NCBI RefSeq assembly: GCF_019145475.1
Contig: NZ_JAHTKI010000026.1
Location: 1-64,000 of the forward strand
Direction: 5' to 3'
Length of the DNA: 64,000 nt
DNA from: Pseudomonas botevensis
Lineage (GTDB): Bacteria > Pseudomonadota > Gammaproteobacteria > Pseudomonadales > Pseudomonadaceae
The position numbers and the translations under genes were made by a program. How positions within the stretch are numbered: the stretch's first letter is position 1; each line of letters starts with the position of its first letter. Positions 34,071 to 43,509 of the stretch are shown here, piece by piece. A model generated the notes under the pieces. The model did no database searches. It saw nothing but the letters and a program-made list of their open reading frames with translations, and had not been told where the DNA came from.

Positions 34071-34679
34071 TCAATGACTTGCCGAAGCCATCAGCAACCC
34101 AAAACCGGCAAACGTTACCCCCGAGGCCTTCGCCGTCCACCAGGAACCCTTCGGACTCGACAGCCAGCCCTTGGCGACATGGGCGAGCAGGGCGTAGCTG
34201 CCGTGAACCAGAATCACCAGCACCCCGTAGGAGGCGACCAGTTTGAAGAACTGCGGATGGAAAGCCTGGGTGGTGTCGATGAATTGCGGGAACACCGCGA
34301 GGAAAAAGAAAATGGCCTTGGGGTTCAGAAACTGTAGCGAGGCCGCTTCCAGAAACCGATAGCCGGGACGGGAGGGCGGCAGCGCTTTGAGGGCCACGAA
34401 GCGATCCGAGCGCCAGTTCTTGAAGCCCAGGTACAACAAGTAAGCGGCGCCGACGTATTTCAGCACGATAAAGGCGTTGGCCGAGGCGCTGAGGATCAGG
34501 CCGACGCTGGTGGCGCTGATCGCGGCCACTACGAAAGCACCCGAGGCAATGCCGAAAATCCCCGGCAGGGCGCCGGCCCAGCCATGTCGCACCGCGTTGG
34601 ACAGGGTCAGAACCACACCCGGTCCGGGACTGAGAATGGTCAGGGTGGCGAACAGTAAAAACAGTCCGTAGCTGTGCAT
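34071..34679 (-). CDS. LysE/RhtB-family amino acid exporter
   Basis: This inner-membrane protein has 202 residues and six hydrophobic segments. The opening MHSYGLFLLFATLTILSPGPG carries the SPGPG motif of the LysE/RhtB superfamily, and a second motif is FLNPKAIFFFLAVFPQF. The start at MHSYG gives the family length; the long upstream reading frame is not used. It diverges from a GcvA-like LysR regulator, its probable activator. Confidence 0.88.
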   Translation of the reverse strand: MHSYGLFLLFATLTILSPGPGVVLTLSNAVRHGWAGALPGIFGIASGAFVVAAISATSVGLILSASANAFIVLKYVGAAYLLYLGFKNWRSDRFVALKALPPSRPGYRFLEAASLQFLNPKAIFFFLAVFPQFIDTTQAFHPQFFKLVASYGVLVILVHGSYALLAHVAKGWLSSPKGSWWTAKASGVTFAGFGLLMASASH

Positions 34680-34784
34680 GGATGGCTCCGTCGAATCCCG
34701 TGGCTGGGTGCGGGCAGATTGGCGTGGCGGCTGCGGGTGTGACAAACGCTTTAAATGCGCTGCATATGTAACTAAATTAGACGC

Positions 34785-35663
34785 ATGAAAAAACCATTGC
34801 CTCCGCTCAACGCTGTTCGCGCATTCGCCGTCGCGGCGCGTCACCAGAGCTTCAGCCTGGCGGCCGAAGAGCTGCATGTTAGTCACAGCGCCATCAGCCG
34901 TCATATCAAACTGCTGGAAGAACACCTCGGTGTGCTGCTATTCGAGCGGCGTATCCGCCAGTCACTGCTGACCGCCGTCGGGCAGCGTTACTACGAGCAG
35001 GTCAGCGCGGGCCTTGCGCAGATTGCCGATGCCACGTTCGAGTTGAAACAGCAGGTCGCGCAGCCGACGGTGACCCTCAATGTGCGTCCCTCCTTCGCTC
35101 AGTTGTGGCTGATGCCTCGGTTGCCGGACTTCATAGCGCAGCACCCCGACATCAAAACCGAGGTCATCACCCAAACCCGATCCCCGGATCCGGCCGTCGA
35201 CCGTTTCGACGTGGTCATTCGGCGCGGGCGCGATGACTGGGCCCCGACCATCGAGGCTCATGCGCTGTTCGAGGATGAATTGCTGCTGGTCGCTGCACCC
35301 GAACTCATCGAGCGCGTGCCTCTCGCGGACCTTGCGGCGCTGAATCAGCACACGTTGCTGACCGTTCGGGCTCGTCGCGAGGACTGGCATAACTGGGCCA
35401 TGCGCTTTGGGCAAAGTCAGGATGCCGGGCAGGTGACCCGTCAGTTCGACTACATGCATCGGGTGCTGGACGCGGCGGTGGCGGCTGAGGGCATCGCCTT
35501 GTGCCCGACCTCGTTGCTGGGCACGCACCTGTCGAGCGGACGATTGATCTGCCCGCTGCCGGATTTGCGCATGCGCTTGCCACGTTATTACTACGGTACG
35601 GTGCCGCCGATGACGGCTTCGGCTCAGGCATTTATCGAATGGCTGCGCCAACAGCAGCCATGA
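34785..35663 (+). CDS. LysR-family regulator (GcvA-like)
   Basis: The protein has 292 residues. The N-terminus (LPPLNAVRAFAVAARHQSFSLAAEELHVSHSAISRHIKLLEEHLG) is of the GcvA subgroup. It has an effector domain, ends at a strong terminator, and is transcribed divergently from the LysE-type exporter with 105 bp between starts. The likely role is activation of the exporter in response to an amino acid. Confidence 0.88.
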   Translation: MKKPLPPLNAVRAFAVAARHQSFSLAAEELHVSHSAISRHIKLLEEHLGVLLFERRIRQSLLTAVGQRYYEQVSAGLAQIADATFELKQQVAQPTVTLNVRPSFAQLWLMPRLPDFIAQHPDIKTEVITQTRSPDPAVDRFDVVIRRGRDDWAPTIEAHALFEDELLLVAAPELIERVPLADLAALNQHTLLTVRARREDWHNWAMRFGQSQDAGQVTRQFDYMHRVLDAAVAAEGIALCPTSLLGTHLSSGRLICPLPDLRMRLPRYYYGTVPPMTASAQAFIEWLRQQQP

Positions 35664-35702
35664 AAAAGCCCCCCATCGATCACTCGATGGAGGGCTTTTT
35701 TA
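35663..35702. terminator. Bidirectional terminator between LysR gene and ilvE
   Basis: AAAAAGCCCCCCATCGA pairs with TCGATGGAGGGCTTTTTT around a short loop (one mismatch). A-tract and T-tract on the two sides allow termination on both strands. Confidence 0.85.
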
Positions 35703-35717
35703 CGTCTGGCCGTCAGA

Positions 35718-36737
35718 TCAAACCTTGACGATCCAGCCCGCTGGCGCTTCGACGTCGCCGGTCTGTACGCCAGTCAGCTCTTTGTAGAGCTTCTGGGTCA
35801 CAGGGCCGACTTCGGTCTCGCTGTGGAACACGTGCAGGTGGTCGTTGTAGCTGATGCCGCCGATCGGCGTGATCACCGCAGCAGTACCGCAGGCGCCGGC
35901 TTCCTTGAAGTCCGACAGCTTGTCGATGAACACGTCGCCTTCGACCACTTCCAGGCCCAGACGGGTCTTGGCCAGTTCGATCAGCGAAAGACGGGTGATG
36001 CCCGGCAGCACGGATGGCGAGTTCGGGGTCACGAACTTGTTGTCGTGGGTGATCCCGAAGAAGTTGGCCGAACCGACTTCCTCGATCTTCTTGTGGGTCA
36101 GCGGATCCAGGTAGATGGCGTCAGCGAAATGCGCTTTTTTGGCCTGGGAGCCCGGCATCAGGCTGGCGGCATAGTTGCCACCGACCTTGGCGGCGCCGGT
36201 GCCTTGTGGCGCGGCGCGGTCGAAGGAGGAAATCTGGAAGTTGTGCGGGGTCAGACCGCCCTTGAAATAGGCGCCGACCGGGATCGCGAATACCGAGAAG
36301 ATGAACTCCGGCGCGGTACGCACGCCGATGTTGTCACCCACGCCGATCACGAACGGACGCAGGTACAGCGCGCCGCCGGTGCCGTAAGGCGGGATGAAGC
36401 GCTCGTTGGCGCGAACCACGTCCTTGCACGCTTCGATGAACTGTTCGGTGGACACATGCGGCATCAGCAGGCGGGCGCAGCTGCGCTGCATGCGCGCGGC
36501 GTTCTGGTCCGGACGGAACAGGTTGATCGAGCCGTCCTTGCAACGATAGGCCTTCAGGCCTTCGAAGCACTGCTGGCCATAGTGAAGGGCAGTGGAGCCT
36601 TCGCTGATGTGCAGCACGTTGTCTTCGGTCAGGGTGCCTTTGTCCCACTCGCCATTGCGAAAGTACGACAGATAGCGTTTGTCGGTCTTGATGTAGTCAA
36701 AACCCAGCTTGTCCCAGTTGATGCTTTCGTTACCCAT
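35718..36737 (-). CDS. ilvE: Branched-chain amino acid aminotransferase
   Basis: This PLP-dependent class IV aminotransferase has 339 residues and interconverts Leu/Ile/Val and their 2-keto acids. The Schiff-base lysine is K184 in GTGAAKVGGNYAAS, and the EVGSANFFGI and GTAAVITPIG motifs are present. The start at MGNESINWDK has GAGGG upstream and gives the usual length; an ATG five codons earlier was rejected. It lies downstream of the bkd operon on the same strand, separated by a long hairpin, so transamination and oxidation of the same substrates are linked. Confidence 0.93.
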   Translation of the reverse strand: MGNESINWDKLGFDYIKTDKRYLSYFRNGEWDKGTLTEDNVLHISEGSTALHYGQQCFEGLKAYRCKDGSINLFRPDQNAARMQRSCARLLMPHVSTEQFIEACKDVVRANERFIPPYGTGGALYLRPFVIGVGDNIGVRTAPEFIFSVFAIPVGAYFKGGLTPHNFQISSFDRAAPQGTGAAKVGGNYAASLMPGSQAKKAHFADAIYLDPLTHKKIEEVGSANFFGITHDNKFVTPNSPSVLPGITRLSLIELAKTRLGLEVVEGDVFIDKLSDFKEAGACGTAAVITPIGGISYNDHLHVFHSETEVGPVTQKLYKELTGVQTGDVEAPAGWIVKV

Positions 36738-36845
36738 GACACCCTCTATCACTTAACAACCGTCGAAACGGTTCAAGGCTTCTGACGTTTTTTGGATGGG
36801 CACAACAATACTTCATTCTTGAGCGGTTTCGCAGCCCGGGCGATG

Positions 36846-36890
36846 GGGGGAGAAGCAGATTTATTAGCCTGCTTATGAAAAATCTCCCCC
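36846..36890. terminator. Long hairpin between lpdV and ilvE
   Basis: Arms GGGGGAGA and TCTCCCCC enclose 29 bases that contain a second stem (AAGCAG/CTGCTT). On the transcribed strand it lies just after lpdV and before ilvE. It could be the bkd terminator or a structured ilvE leader. Without a clear U-tract I cannot decide. Confidence 0.5.
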
Positions 36891-36902
36891 TTCGTCCGAT
36901 TA

Positions 36903-38276
36903 TTACAGGTGCAGCGCGTGCCCCAATGCACGCAACGCCGCTTCCTGCACCGCTTCTCCCAGGGTCGGGTGTGCGTGGATGGTGCCGCCGATGTCTTCCA
37001 GCCGCGCGCCCATTTCCAGGCTTTGCGCAAACGCCGTCGACAGTTCCGAAACACCCACGCCCACCGCCTGCCAGCCGACGATCAGATGATTGTCCCGACG
37101 GGCGACCACGCGCACGAAGCCGCTTTTCGATTCCAGGGTCATCGCCCGGCCGTTGGCGGCGAACGGGAAGTTCGACACGATGCAGTCCAGGCCGGCAGCC
37201 TTGGCTTCGTCCGGGGTCTTGCCGACCACCACCAGCTCCGGATCGGTGAAGCACACGGCGGCAATGGCGGTCGGGTTGAATTCGCGGGTCTTGCCGCTGA
37301 TCAGCTCGGCGACCATCTCACCCTGTGCCATGGCGCGGTGGGCCAGCATCGGCTCGCCGCTCAGGTCGCCGATGGCGTAGACGTTGCGCATGCTGGTCTG
37401 GCAGCGGCTGTCGATCTTGATCGACGCACCATTCATTTGCAGATTCAGCGCTTCGAGGTTCCAGCCCTGGGTGTTCGGTTTGCGGCCGACGGCAACCAGC
37501 ACCTGATCGGTTTCCAGATTCAGGGTTTCATCGTCCGGGTCACGCACCTGCAAGGTGCCGTCAAAACCCTGGACGCTGTGTTTCAGGTACAGCTTCACGC
37601 CCAGTTGCTTCAGCGCTTCGTGTACCGGTTGCGTCAGTTCCGCGTCGTAGGCCGGCAGAATGCGATCCTGCGCTTCGACCACGCTGACTTCCGCACCGAG
37701 CTTGCGGTAGGCGATGCCCAGTTCCAGACCGATGTAACCGCCGCCGACCACGATCAGGCGTTTTGGCACCGATGTCGGCGCCAGCGCTTCGGTGGACGAG
37801 ATGATCGGCCCGCCGATTGGCAGCATCGGCAGATTGACGCTTTTCGAACCGGTCGCCAGCACCAGATGCTCGCACTGGATACGTGTATCGCCGACTTCTA
37901 CGGTTTTGCCGTCAATCACCTTGGCCCAGCCGTTGATGACCTGAACCTTGTTCTTTTTCAGCAGCGCGGCGACGCCAGTGGTCAGACGATCCACGATGTC
38001 ATCCTTCCACTCGACGCTTTTGCCGATGTCCAGGGTGGGTGCGCCGACGCTGATGCCCAGTGCCGAATGCTGGTTGTGATGCCGGGTCTGGTGGAACTGT
38101 TCGGCCACATGGATCAGCGCTTTCGACGGAATGCAGCCGATGTTCAGGCAGGTGCCACCCAAAGATTGGCCCTCGACCAAAATGGTCGGAATGCCCAGTT
38201 GCCCGGCGCGAATCGCGGTCACATAGCCGCCGGGGCCGCCGCCGATAATCAGCAGCGTGGTGTTCAGAGTCTGCAT
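36903..38276 (-). CDS. lpdV: Dihydrolipoyl dehydrogenase (E3) of branched-chain keto acid dehydrogenase
   Basis: This FAD-disulfide oxidoreductase has 457 residues and reoxidises the E2 lipoyl group with NAD+. The FAD motif IIGGGPGGYVTAIRA, redox-active Cys43/Cys48 (GGTCLNIGCIPSK), NAD motif VVGGGYIGLELG and C-terminal HAHPTLGEA with catalytic His are present. It is the last of four bkd genes, 3 bp behind bkdB. LpdV is dedicated to the BCKAD complex in Pseudomonas. Confidence 0.93.
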   Translation of the reverse strand: MQTLNTTLLIIGGGPGGYVTAIRAGQLGIPTILVEGQSLGGTCLNIGCIPSKALIHVAEQFHQTRHHNQHSALGISVGAPTLDIGKSVEWKDDIVDRLTTGVAALLKKNKVQVINGWAKVIDGKTVEVGDTRIQCEHLVLATGSKSVNLPMLPIGGPIISSTEALAPTSVPKRLIVVGGGYIGLELGIAYRKLGAEVSVVEAQDRILPAYDAELTQPVHEALKQLGVKLYLKHSVQGFDGTLQVRDPDDETLNLETDQVLVAVGRKPNTQGWNLEALNLQMNGASIKIDSRCQTSMRNVYAIGDLSGEPMLAHRAMAQGEMVAELISGKTREFNPTAIAAVCFTDPELVVVGKTPDEAKAAGLDCIVSNFPFAANGRAMTLESKSGFVRVVARRDNHLIVGWQAVGVGVSELSTAFAQSLEMGARLEDIGGTIHAHPTLGEAVQEAALRALGHALHL

Positions 38277-38279
38277 TGC

Positions 38280-39548
38280 TTACTCCACAAACAGCGTTGC
38301 GGGTTGTTCGATCAAGCCACGGATGGCCTGGATGAAGAGCGCCGCGTCCATCCCGTCGACCACGCGGTGATCGAAGGAACTGGAGAGGTTCATCATCTTG
38401 CGGATCACCACCTGGCCTTTGACGACCATCGGGCGTTCGACGATTTTGTTCACGCCGACGATCGCCACTTCCGGCAGGTTCAACACCGGGGTGCTGACGA
38501 TGCCGCCCAGTGCACCGAGGCTGGTCAGAGTGATAGTCGAACCGGACAACTCGTCGCGGCTGGCCTTGCCGTTACGCGCGGCGTTGGCCAGGCGGGAGAT
38601 TTCAGCGGCGCTGTCCCACAGGCTGCGCGCCTCGGCGTGACGTACCACCGGCACCATGAGGCCGACATCGCTTTGCGTGGCGACGCCGACATGCACCGCG
38701 CCGAGGCGGGTGATGACCTGGGCTTCGTCGTCGTAACGGGCGTTCATCTGCGGGAAGTCACGCAAGGCGACGACCAAGGCTCGCACCAGGAACGGCAGCA
38801 GGGTCAACTTGCCACGGCTGGCGCCGTGTTTTTCGTTGAGGTGCGCGCGCAGTTCTTCGATCGCGGTGACGTCGATTTCCTCGACGTAACTGAAGTGCGC
38901 TGCGCGCTGGGTGGCGTCCTGCATGCGCTGGGCGATCTTGCGGCGCATGCCGATCACTTGAATCTGTTCTTCATCGTTTCGCTGGGCGTAAGCGGCGCCA
39001 ACAGGCGCCGAGGCATTCGATTGACCCTGGGCCAGATAGGCGTCGAGGTCTTCGTGCAGCACCCGGCCGGCCGGGCCGCTGCCGCGTACCAGACGCAATT
39101 GAATGCCCAGGTCCAGTGCGTGTTTGCGCACGGCCGGAGAGGCCAGCGGACGCTCATCGGCCTCGCGGGCAACCATCGGGCCTTGGCAGGCCGGGGCCGG
39201 ACGCGGAGCCGCGGCAGGTTTGCTTTCCACGACGGCTTCGACTTTCGGCGCAACGGGCGCCTCTTTTACCGGTGCAGGCGCGGTGGACTCTTTCAGGTTG
39301 CCTGCGCCTTCTACTTCAATGCTGATCAGCACACTGCCGACCGCCATCACTTCGCCCGGCTGCCCGCCGAGGGAGATGACTTTGCCGTGTACCGGCGACG
39401 GAATATCGACCATCGCCTTGTCGGTCATCACGTCCGCCAGCACCTGATCTTCCACGACCAGATCACCGACCTTGACGTGCCATTGCGACAGTTCTACTTC
39501 TGCGATGCCTTCGCCGATGTCCGGCATCTTGATAACGTGCGTGCCCAT
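38280..39548 (-). CDS. bkdB: Branched-chain keto acid dehydrogenase E2 (lipoyl acyltransferase)
   Basis: This core subunit has 422 residues. The N-terminal lipoyl domain has Lys44 (TDKAMVDIP); an Ala/Pro-rich linker, a peripheral-subunit-binding domain (about 135-170, SPAVRKHALDLGIQL) and the catalytic acyltransferase domain with the terminal SFDHRVVDG motif follow. It transfers branched acyl groups to CoA. bkdA2 lies directly upstream, with no gap. Confidence 0.93.
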   Translation of the reverse strand: MGTHVIKMPDIGEGIAEVELSQWHVKVGDLVVEDQVLADVMTDKAMVDIPSPVHGKVISLGGQPGEVMAVGSVLISIEVEGAGNLKESTAPAPVKEAPVAPKVEAVVESKPAAAPRPAPACQGPMVAREADERPLASPAVRKHALDLGIQLRLVRGSGPAGRVLHEDLDAYLAQGQSNASAPVGAAYAQRNDEEQIQVIGMRRKIAQRMQDATQRAAHFSYVEEIDVTAIEELRAHLNEKHGASRGKLTLLPFLVRALVVALRDFPQMNARYDDEAQVITRLGAVHVGVATQSDVGLMVPVVRHAEARSLWDSAAEISRLANAARNGKASRDELSGSTITLTSLGALGGIVSTPVLNLPEVAIVGVNKIVERPMVVKGQVVIRKMMNLSSSFDHRVVDGMDAALFIQAIRGLIEQPATLFVE

Positions 39549-40607
39549 TCAGACCTCCATGACCCGTTTCAGCGCCGCGCCCACTCGGGACGGCCCAGGG
39601 AAATACGCCCACTCTTGCGCGTGCGGGTAGGGGGTGTCCCAACCGGTGACGCGTTCGATCGGCGCTTCCAGGTGATGGAAGCAATGCTCTTGCACCAGCG
39701 ACACCAGTTCGGCACCGAAACCGCAGGTGCGGGTCGCTTCGTGAACCACCACGCAGCGGCCGGTTTTCTTAACCGATTTGACGATGGTGTCCAGATCCAG
39801 CGGCCACAGGCTGCGCAGGTCGATGACTTCGGCGTCGATGCCGGACTCTTCAGCGGCCACTTGCGACACGTATACGGTGGTGCCGTAGGTCAGCACGGTC
39901 ACGTCCTTGCCCGGACGGGTGATCGCGGCGACGTCCAGCGGCACGGTGTAATAGCCGTCCGGCACTTGCGCGGCCGGGTGCTTCGACCATGGGGTCACCG
40001 GTCGGTCGTGATGGCCGTCGAACGGGCCGTTGTACAGGCGTTTCGGCTCCAGGAAGATCACCGGGTCATCGTTTTCGATGGAGGCGATCAGCAGGCCCTT
40101 GGCGTCATACGGGTTGGATGGCATGACGGTGCGCAGGCCACAGACCTGGGTGAACATCGCTTCGATGCTCTGGCTGTGGGTCTGGCCGCCGTAGATGCCG
40201 CCGCCGCAAGGCATGCGCAGGGTCATCGGTGCGGTGAACTCGCCGGCCGAGCGATAGCGCAGGCGTGCGGCTTCGGAAATGATCTGGTCGGAAGCGGGGT
40301 AAACGTAGTCGGCGAACTGGATCTCCGCCACCGGACGCAGGCCGTAGGCGCCCATGCCCACGGCGACGCCGACGATGCCGCTTTCGGAGATCGGTGCGTC
40401 GAACACCCGCGAGGTGCCGTACTTGGTCTGCAGGCCTTCGGTGCAACGGAACACTCCGCCGAAATAGCCAACGTCCTGGCCGAACACCACAACATTGTCG
40501 TCACGCTCAAGCATCACATCCATGGCCGAGCGCAGGGCCTGGATCATGGTCATGGTGGTCGTGGTCATGGAAGTTTCCAGCTGAATATTGTTGTTGTGAT
40601 CGTTCAT
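39549..40607 (-). CDS. bkdA2: Branched-chain keto acid dehydrogenase E1 beta
   Basis: This beta subunit of the TPP-dependent E1 decarboxylase has 352 residues. Typical features are MDVMLERDDNVVVFGQDVGYFGGVF, DAPISESGIVG and the C-terminal EAPIERVTGWDTPYP. The first ATG lies one base past the bkdA1 stop with GGGGAT upstream; an internal ATG 13 codons later with GGAA is an alternative. It acts with BkdA1 to decarboxylate 2-ketoisovalerate, 2-ketoisocaproate and 2-keto-3-methylvalerate. Confidence 0.92.
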   Translation of the reverse strand: MNDHNNNIQLETSMTTTTMTMIQALRSAMDVMLERDDNVVVFGQDVGYFGGVFRCTEGLQTKYGTSRVFDAPISESGIVGVAVGMGAYGLRPVAEIQFADYVYPASDQIISEAARLRYRSAGEFTAPMTLRMPCGGGIYGGQTHSQSIEAMFTQVCGLRTVMPSNPYDAKGLLIASIENDDPVIFLEPKRLYNGPFDGHHDRPVTPWSKHPAAQVPDGYYTVPLDVAAITRPGKDVTVLTYGTTVYVSQVAAEESGIDAEVIDLRSLWPLDLDTIVKSVKKTGRCVVVHEATRTCGFGAELVSLVQEHCFHHLEAPIERVTGWDTPYPHAQEWAYFPGPSRVGAALKRVMEV

Positions 40608-40608
40608 G

Positions 40609-41844
40609 TCAGATCCCCAACTGCTGACGCTGGCGCTTCAAGTGCTCCGGCATCTCTTTGTAGACATCCTCGAACATGGTCGCGGCGCTCGGAATCTGGC
40701 CGCCGGCGAGGGTGCCGTACTGTTCGGCCTGTTTCTGCGCGGCAATCACCTCGGCTTCCAGTTCGGCGCTGACGGCGCTGTGCTCTTCTTCCGACCAGTG
40801 GCCGACCTTGATCAGGTGCTGCTTGAGGCGAGCAATCGGATCGCCCAGCGGGAAGTGGCTCCAGTCGTCGGCAGGACGGTATTTCGACGGATCGTCGGAG
40901 GTCGAGTGCGGGCCGGCGCGGTAGGTGACCCATTCGATCATGGTCGGGCCGAGGTTGCGGCGGGCGCGTTCGGCGGCCCATCTGGAAGCGGCGTAGACCG
41001 CGTAGAAATCATTGCCGTCAACCCGCAGCGAGGCGATGCCGCAACCGACGCCGCGTCCGGCGAAGGTGGTGGCTTCACCACCGGCGATGGCCTGGAAGGT
41101 CGAGATTGCCCACTGGTTGTTGACCACGTTGAGGATCACCGGCGCGCGGTAGACGTGGGCGAAGGTGAGGGCGGTGTGGAAGTCCGATTCGGCGGTGGCG
41201 CCGTCACCGATCCAGGCCGAAGCGATTTTGGTGTCGCCCTTGATCGCCGAGGCCATGCCCCAGCCCACGCCCTGGATGAACTGGGTCGCGAGGTTGCCGG
41301 AAATAGTGAAGAAGCCGGCATCCTTGACCGAGTACATGATCGGCAACTGACGGCCCTTGAGCGGATCGCGCTCGTTGGACAGCAGCTGGCAGATCAGGTC
41401 GACCAGCGGTACGTCGCGGGCCATCAGGATGCTTTGCTGGCGGTAGGTCGGGAAGCACATGTCGTCGATGTTCAAGGCCAGGGCCTGGGCGCTGCCGATG
41501 GCCTCTTCGCCGAGGCTCTGCATGTAGAACGACATTTTTTTCTGGCGCTGGGCGACCACCATGCGGTTGTCGTAGATGCGCGTCTTGAGCATGGCGCGCA
41601 TGCCTTTGCGCAGGATCTCGACCGGCACGTCCTCGGCCCATGGCCCAAGGGCATTGCCTTGGTCGTCGAGCACGCGGATCAGGCCTCGGGCCAGGTCGGC
41701 GGTGTCGGCCGGTTCGACGTCGATGGAAGGTTTGCGCACCGTACCGGCATCGGTCAGGTGCAGGTAGGAGAAGTCGGTTTTACAGCCTGGACGGCCCGAA
41801 GGTTCAGGGACGTGCAGACGCAGCGGTTCATACGCTTGGGTCAT
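40609..41844 (-). CDS. bkdA1: Branched-chain keto acid dehydrogenase E1 alpha
   Basis: This TPP-binding alpha subunit has 411 residues, with the TPP motif GDGATAESDFHTAL to NNQWAIS and the phosphorylation-loop-like YRAGPHSTSDDPSKY. It is first in bkdA1A2B-lpdV and transcribed away from bkdR across 185 bp. In P. putida, BkdR binds this region and activates the operon when L-valine or other branched amino acids are present; the same is expected here. Confidence 0.93.
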   Translation of the reverse strand: MTQAYEPLRLHVPEPSGRPGCKTDFSYLHLTDAGTVRKPSIDVEPADTADLARGLIRVLDDQGNALGPWAEDVPVEILRKGMRAMLKTRIYDNRMVVAQRQKKMSFYMQSLGEEAIGSAQALALNIDDMCFPTYRQQSILMARDVPLVDLICQLLSNERDPLKGRQLPIMYSVKDAGFFTISGNLATQFIQGVGWGMASAIKGDTKIASAWIGDGATAESDFHTALTFAHVYRAPVILNVVNNQWAISTFQAIAGGEATTFAGRGVGCGIASLRVDGNDFYAVYAASRWAAERARRNLGPTMIEWVTYRAGPHSTSDDPSKYRPADDWSHFPLGDPIARLKQHLIKVGHWSEEEHSAVSAELEAEVIAAQKQAEQYGTLAGGQIPSAATMFEDVYKEMPEHLKRQRQQLGI

Positions 41845-42029
41845 GGCTTCTACGCTCGATCTTGTGAATTTCTTGTAGTGAGCTGGCAGTCATTCTTCGA
41901 TAAAAGAAATCTTGTCCTACAAACATCATAGGCTCCGGCAAGAAGAATATTTCTCTGTGTTTCGTTGCGCTGAAGATCATTTGCAGATAGAAATTCTGCA
42001 TAAACATAAAAAACAGGTGGTTTTGTCTC

Positions 42030-42518
42030 ATGCGCAAACTGGACCGTACCGACATCGGGATTCTCAACAGCCTTCAGGAGAACGCGCGCATCACCAACGC
42101 CGATCTCGCGCGCTCGGTGAACCTGTCGCCGACGCCGTGTTTCAACCGGGTCAAGGCGATGGAGGAGTTGGGACTGATTCGCGAGCAGGTGACCCTGCTC
42201 GATGCCGACCTGCTGGGGCTGCACGTCAACGTGTTCATTCACGTCAGCCTGGAGAAGCAGGTGGAAGAGGCGTTGCAGCATTTCGAAGAAGCGATTTCCG
42301 ATCGTCCGGAAGTCATGGAGTGCTACCTGATGGCCGGCGACCCGGACTATTTGATCCGGGTGCTGGTGCCGACCATTCAGTCGCTGGAGCGGTTCATGAT
42401 GGACTTCCTGACCAAGGTGCCAGGGGTGGCGAACATCCGCTCGAGTTTTGCCTTGAAGCAGGTGCGCTACAAGACTGCTCTGCCGTTGCCAGCGAACGGA
42501 TTGACCCTGGGCAGTTGA
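42030..42518 (+). CDS. bkdR: Lrp-family activator of the bkd operon
   Basis: This Lrp/AsnC regulator has 162 residues, with an N-terminal helix-turn-helix (TDIGILNSLQENARITNADLARSVNLSPTPCFNRVKAMEELGLI) and a C-terminal RAM ligand domain. Position and length match P. putida BkdR, which is essential for bkd expression. AAACAGGTGG precedes the start. The AT-rich 185-bp gap to bkdA1 should hold the BkdR sites; I do not pick out individual ones. Confidence 0.9.
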   Translation: MRKLDRTDIGILNSLQENARITNADLARSVNLSPTPCFNRVKAMEELGLIREQVTLLDADLLGLHVNVFIHVSLEKQVEEALQHFEEAISDRPEVMECYLMAGDPDYLIRVLVPTIQSLERFMMDFLTKVPGVANIRSSFALKQVRYKTALPLPANGLTLGS

Positions 42519-42531
42519 TCAACCAGAGCCG

Positions 42532-43386
42532 TCAGACGTAGGCATAGGTGTAATCAAGTGCTTGGGTGTCGAGTGTGTCCCGTACCGCGTAGGCTCGCGC
42601 CCAGGGGGCCGGTTCGTTGATCGGGTGGAAAACCAGAACCTCGTTCAACCCCGCTTCGCCGGACGAACTCATGAACGGCAATGCGTTGCGGTGCTGCTGT
42701 CTCCAGCGCTCCCAGAGCAGATCGAGGTAGCAGTGGTGCAGGAAGAAGATCGGGTCGTTGGGGGAGGACGCTTCCGTCATGGTGCCGCCGATCCACGAAT
42801 GCACGGGGTTGTGCAGTTGTGCTTCCGAAACGTTCTCCCAACCGAGGGTTTCGTCCCAGTAGACAACACTGTTGAGTGCCTGAATCACCACGCCTGGCGG
42901 TGGCAGGCCGCCGTTCTGTCCCAGGTTGCGGCGTAGGTTGGCGTCGCCGGTATCGGTGTCCCAGACCGCTACGCTGAATCGGCCTGCCTCCACCGTGAAC
43001 GGACCACTCGTCACGCGTTGTTGTTGCGAGCTGTCGCCGTTGCCACCCATGAAGTCCGAGGTGAAGGGGTTATCGGCGCCCGTAAGCTGCCAGTTCCAGT
43101 AGGGGATTGTGATGCTGGAGTCGCCGGCGGCGGACTGCAAGGCCCATTCGAATTGACGCAGCAGGACACGATGCCATGGGTAGAACAAAGGACTGGCGTG
43201 AGGATTGGGGCTGAGTGGATTCCCACGTCCCATCGAATTCTTGTGGATTTGCACGAAGTCATCGTAGCGACTCTGCATCCCGGGCTGCAGCACGCTGTCG
43301 ACTTCGGTTTTCAGTTTCAGAATGGCGCTGATGAAACGGGACTTCTGATCCGGCGTCATGTCCCGATGATTGATACGAATATCCAT
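42532..43386 (-). CDS. Tyrosinase-family type 3 copper protein
   Basis: The protein has 284 residues. CuA ligands are H48, H63 and H72 (QIHKNS, NPHASPLFYPWHRVLLRQFEWAL). CuB ligands are the two His of LHNPVHSW and one of FFLHHCYLDLLWERW. Both sites are complete, so it should oxidise phenols to quinones. There is no signal peptide and no caddie protein next to it. The start was set at MDIRINHRD after GGAG; the upstream ATG is less likely. It is convergent with bkdR, 13 bp apart. Confidence 0.88.
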   Translation of the reverse strand: MDIRINHRDMTPDQKSRFISAILKLKTEVDSVLQPGMQSRYDDFVQIHKNSMGRGNPLSPNPHASPLFYPWHRVLLRQFEWALQSAAGDSSITIPYWNWQLTGADNPFTSDFMGGNGDSSQQQRVTSGPFTVEAGRFSVAVWDTDTGDANLRRNLGQNGGLPPPGVVIQALNSVVYWDETLGWENVSEAQLHNPVHSWIGGTMTEASSPNDPIFFLHHCYLDLLWERWRQQHRNALPFMSSSGEAGLNEVLVFHPINEPAPWARAYAVRDTLDTQALDYTYAYV

Positions 43387-43509
43387 ATTGCGAAAACTCC
43401 ATTGAATGTTTGCCCAATCGAGTTTCCGCCTGGAGGCCACCCCGTTCAATTCGACCCTTTCGCCGGCAAGGGTGGGAAAAATCACCTGGAGAAGGGCGGC
43501 GAATCTCCG

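Noticed and set aside
36909..40772. 1287-codon open frame antisense to the bkd operon
   Set aside because: It lies opposite four well-identified bkd genes on the other strand. Long antisense frames arise from GC-rich codon use; its translation is rich in His, Gln and Arg with no domain and no ribosome binding site.
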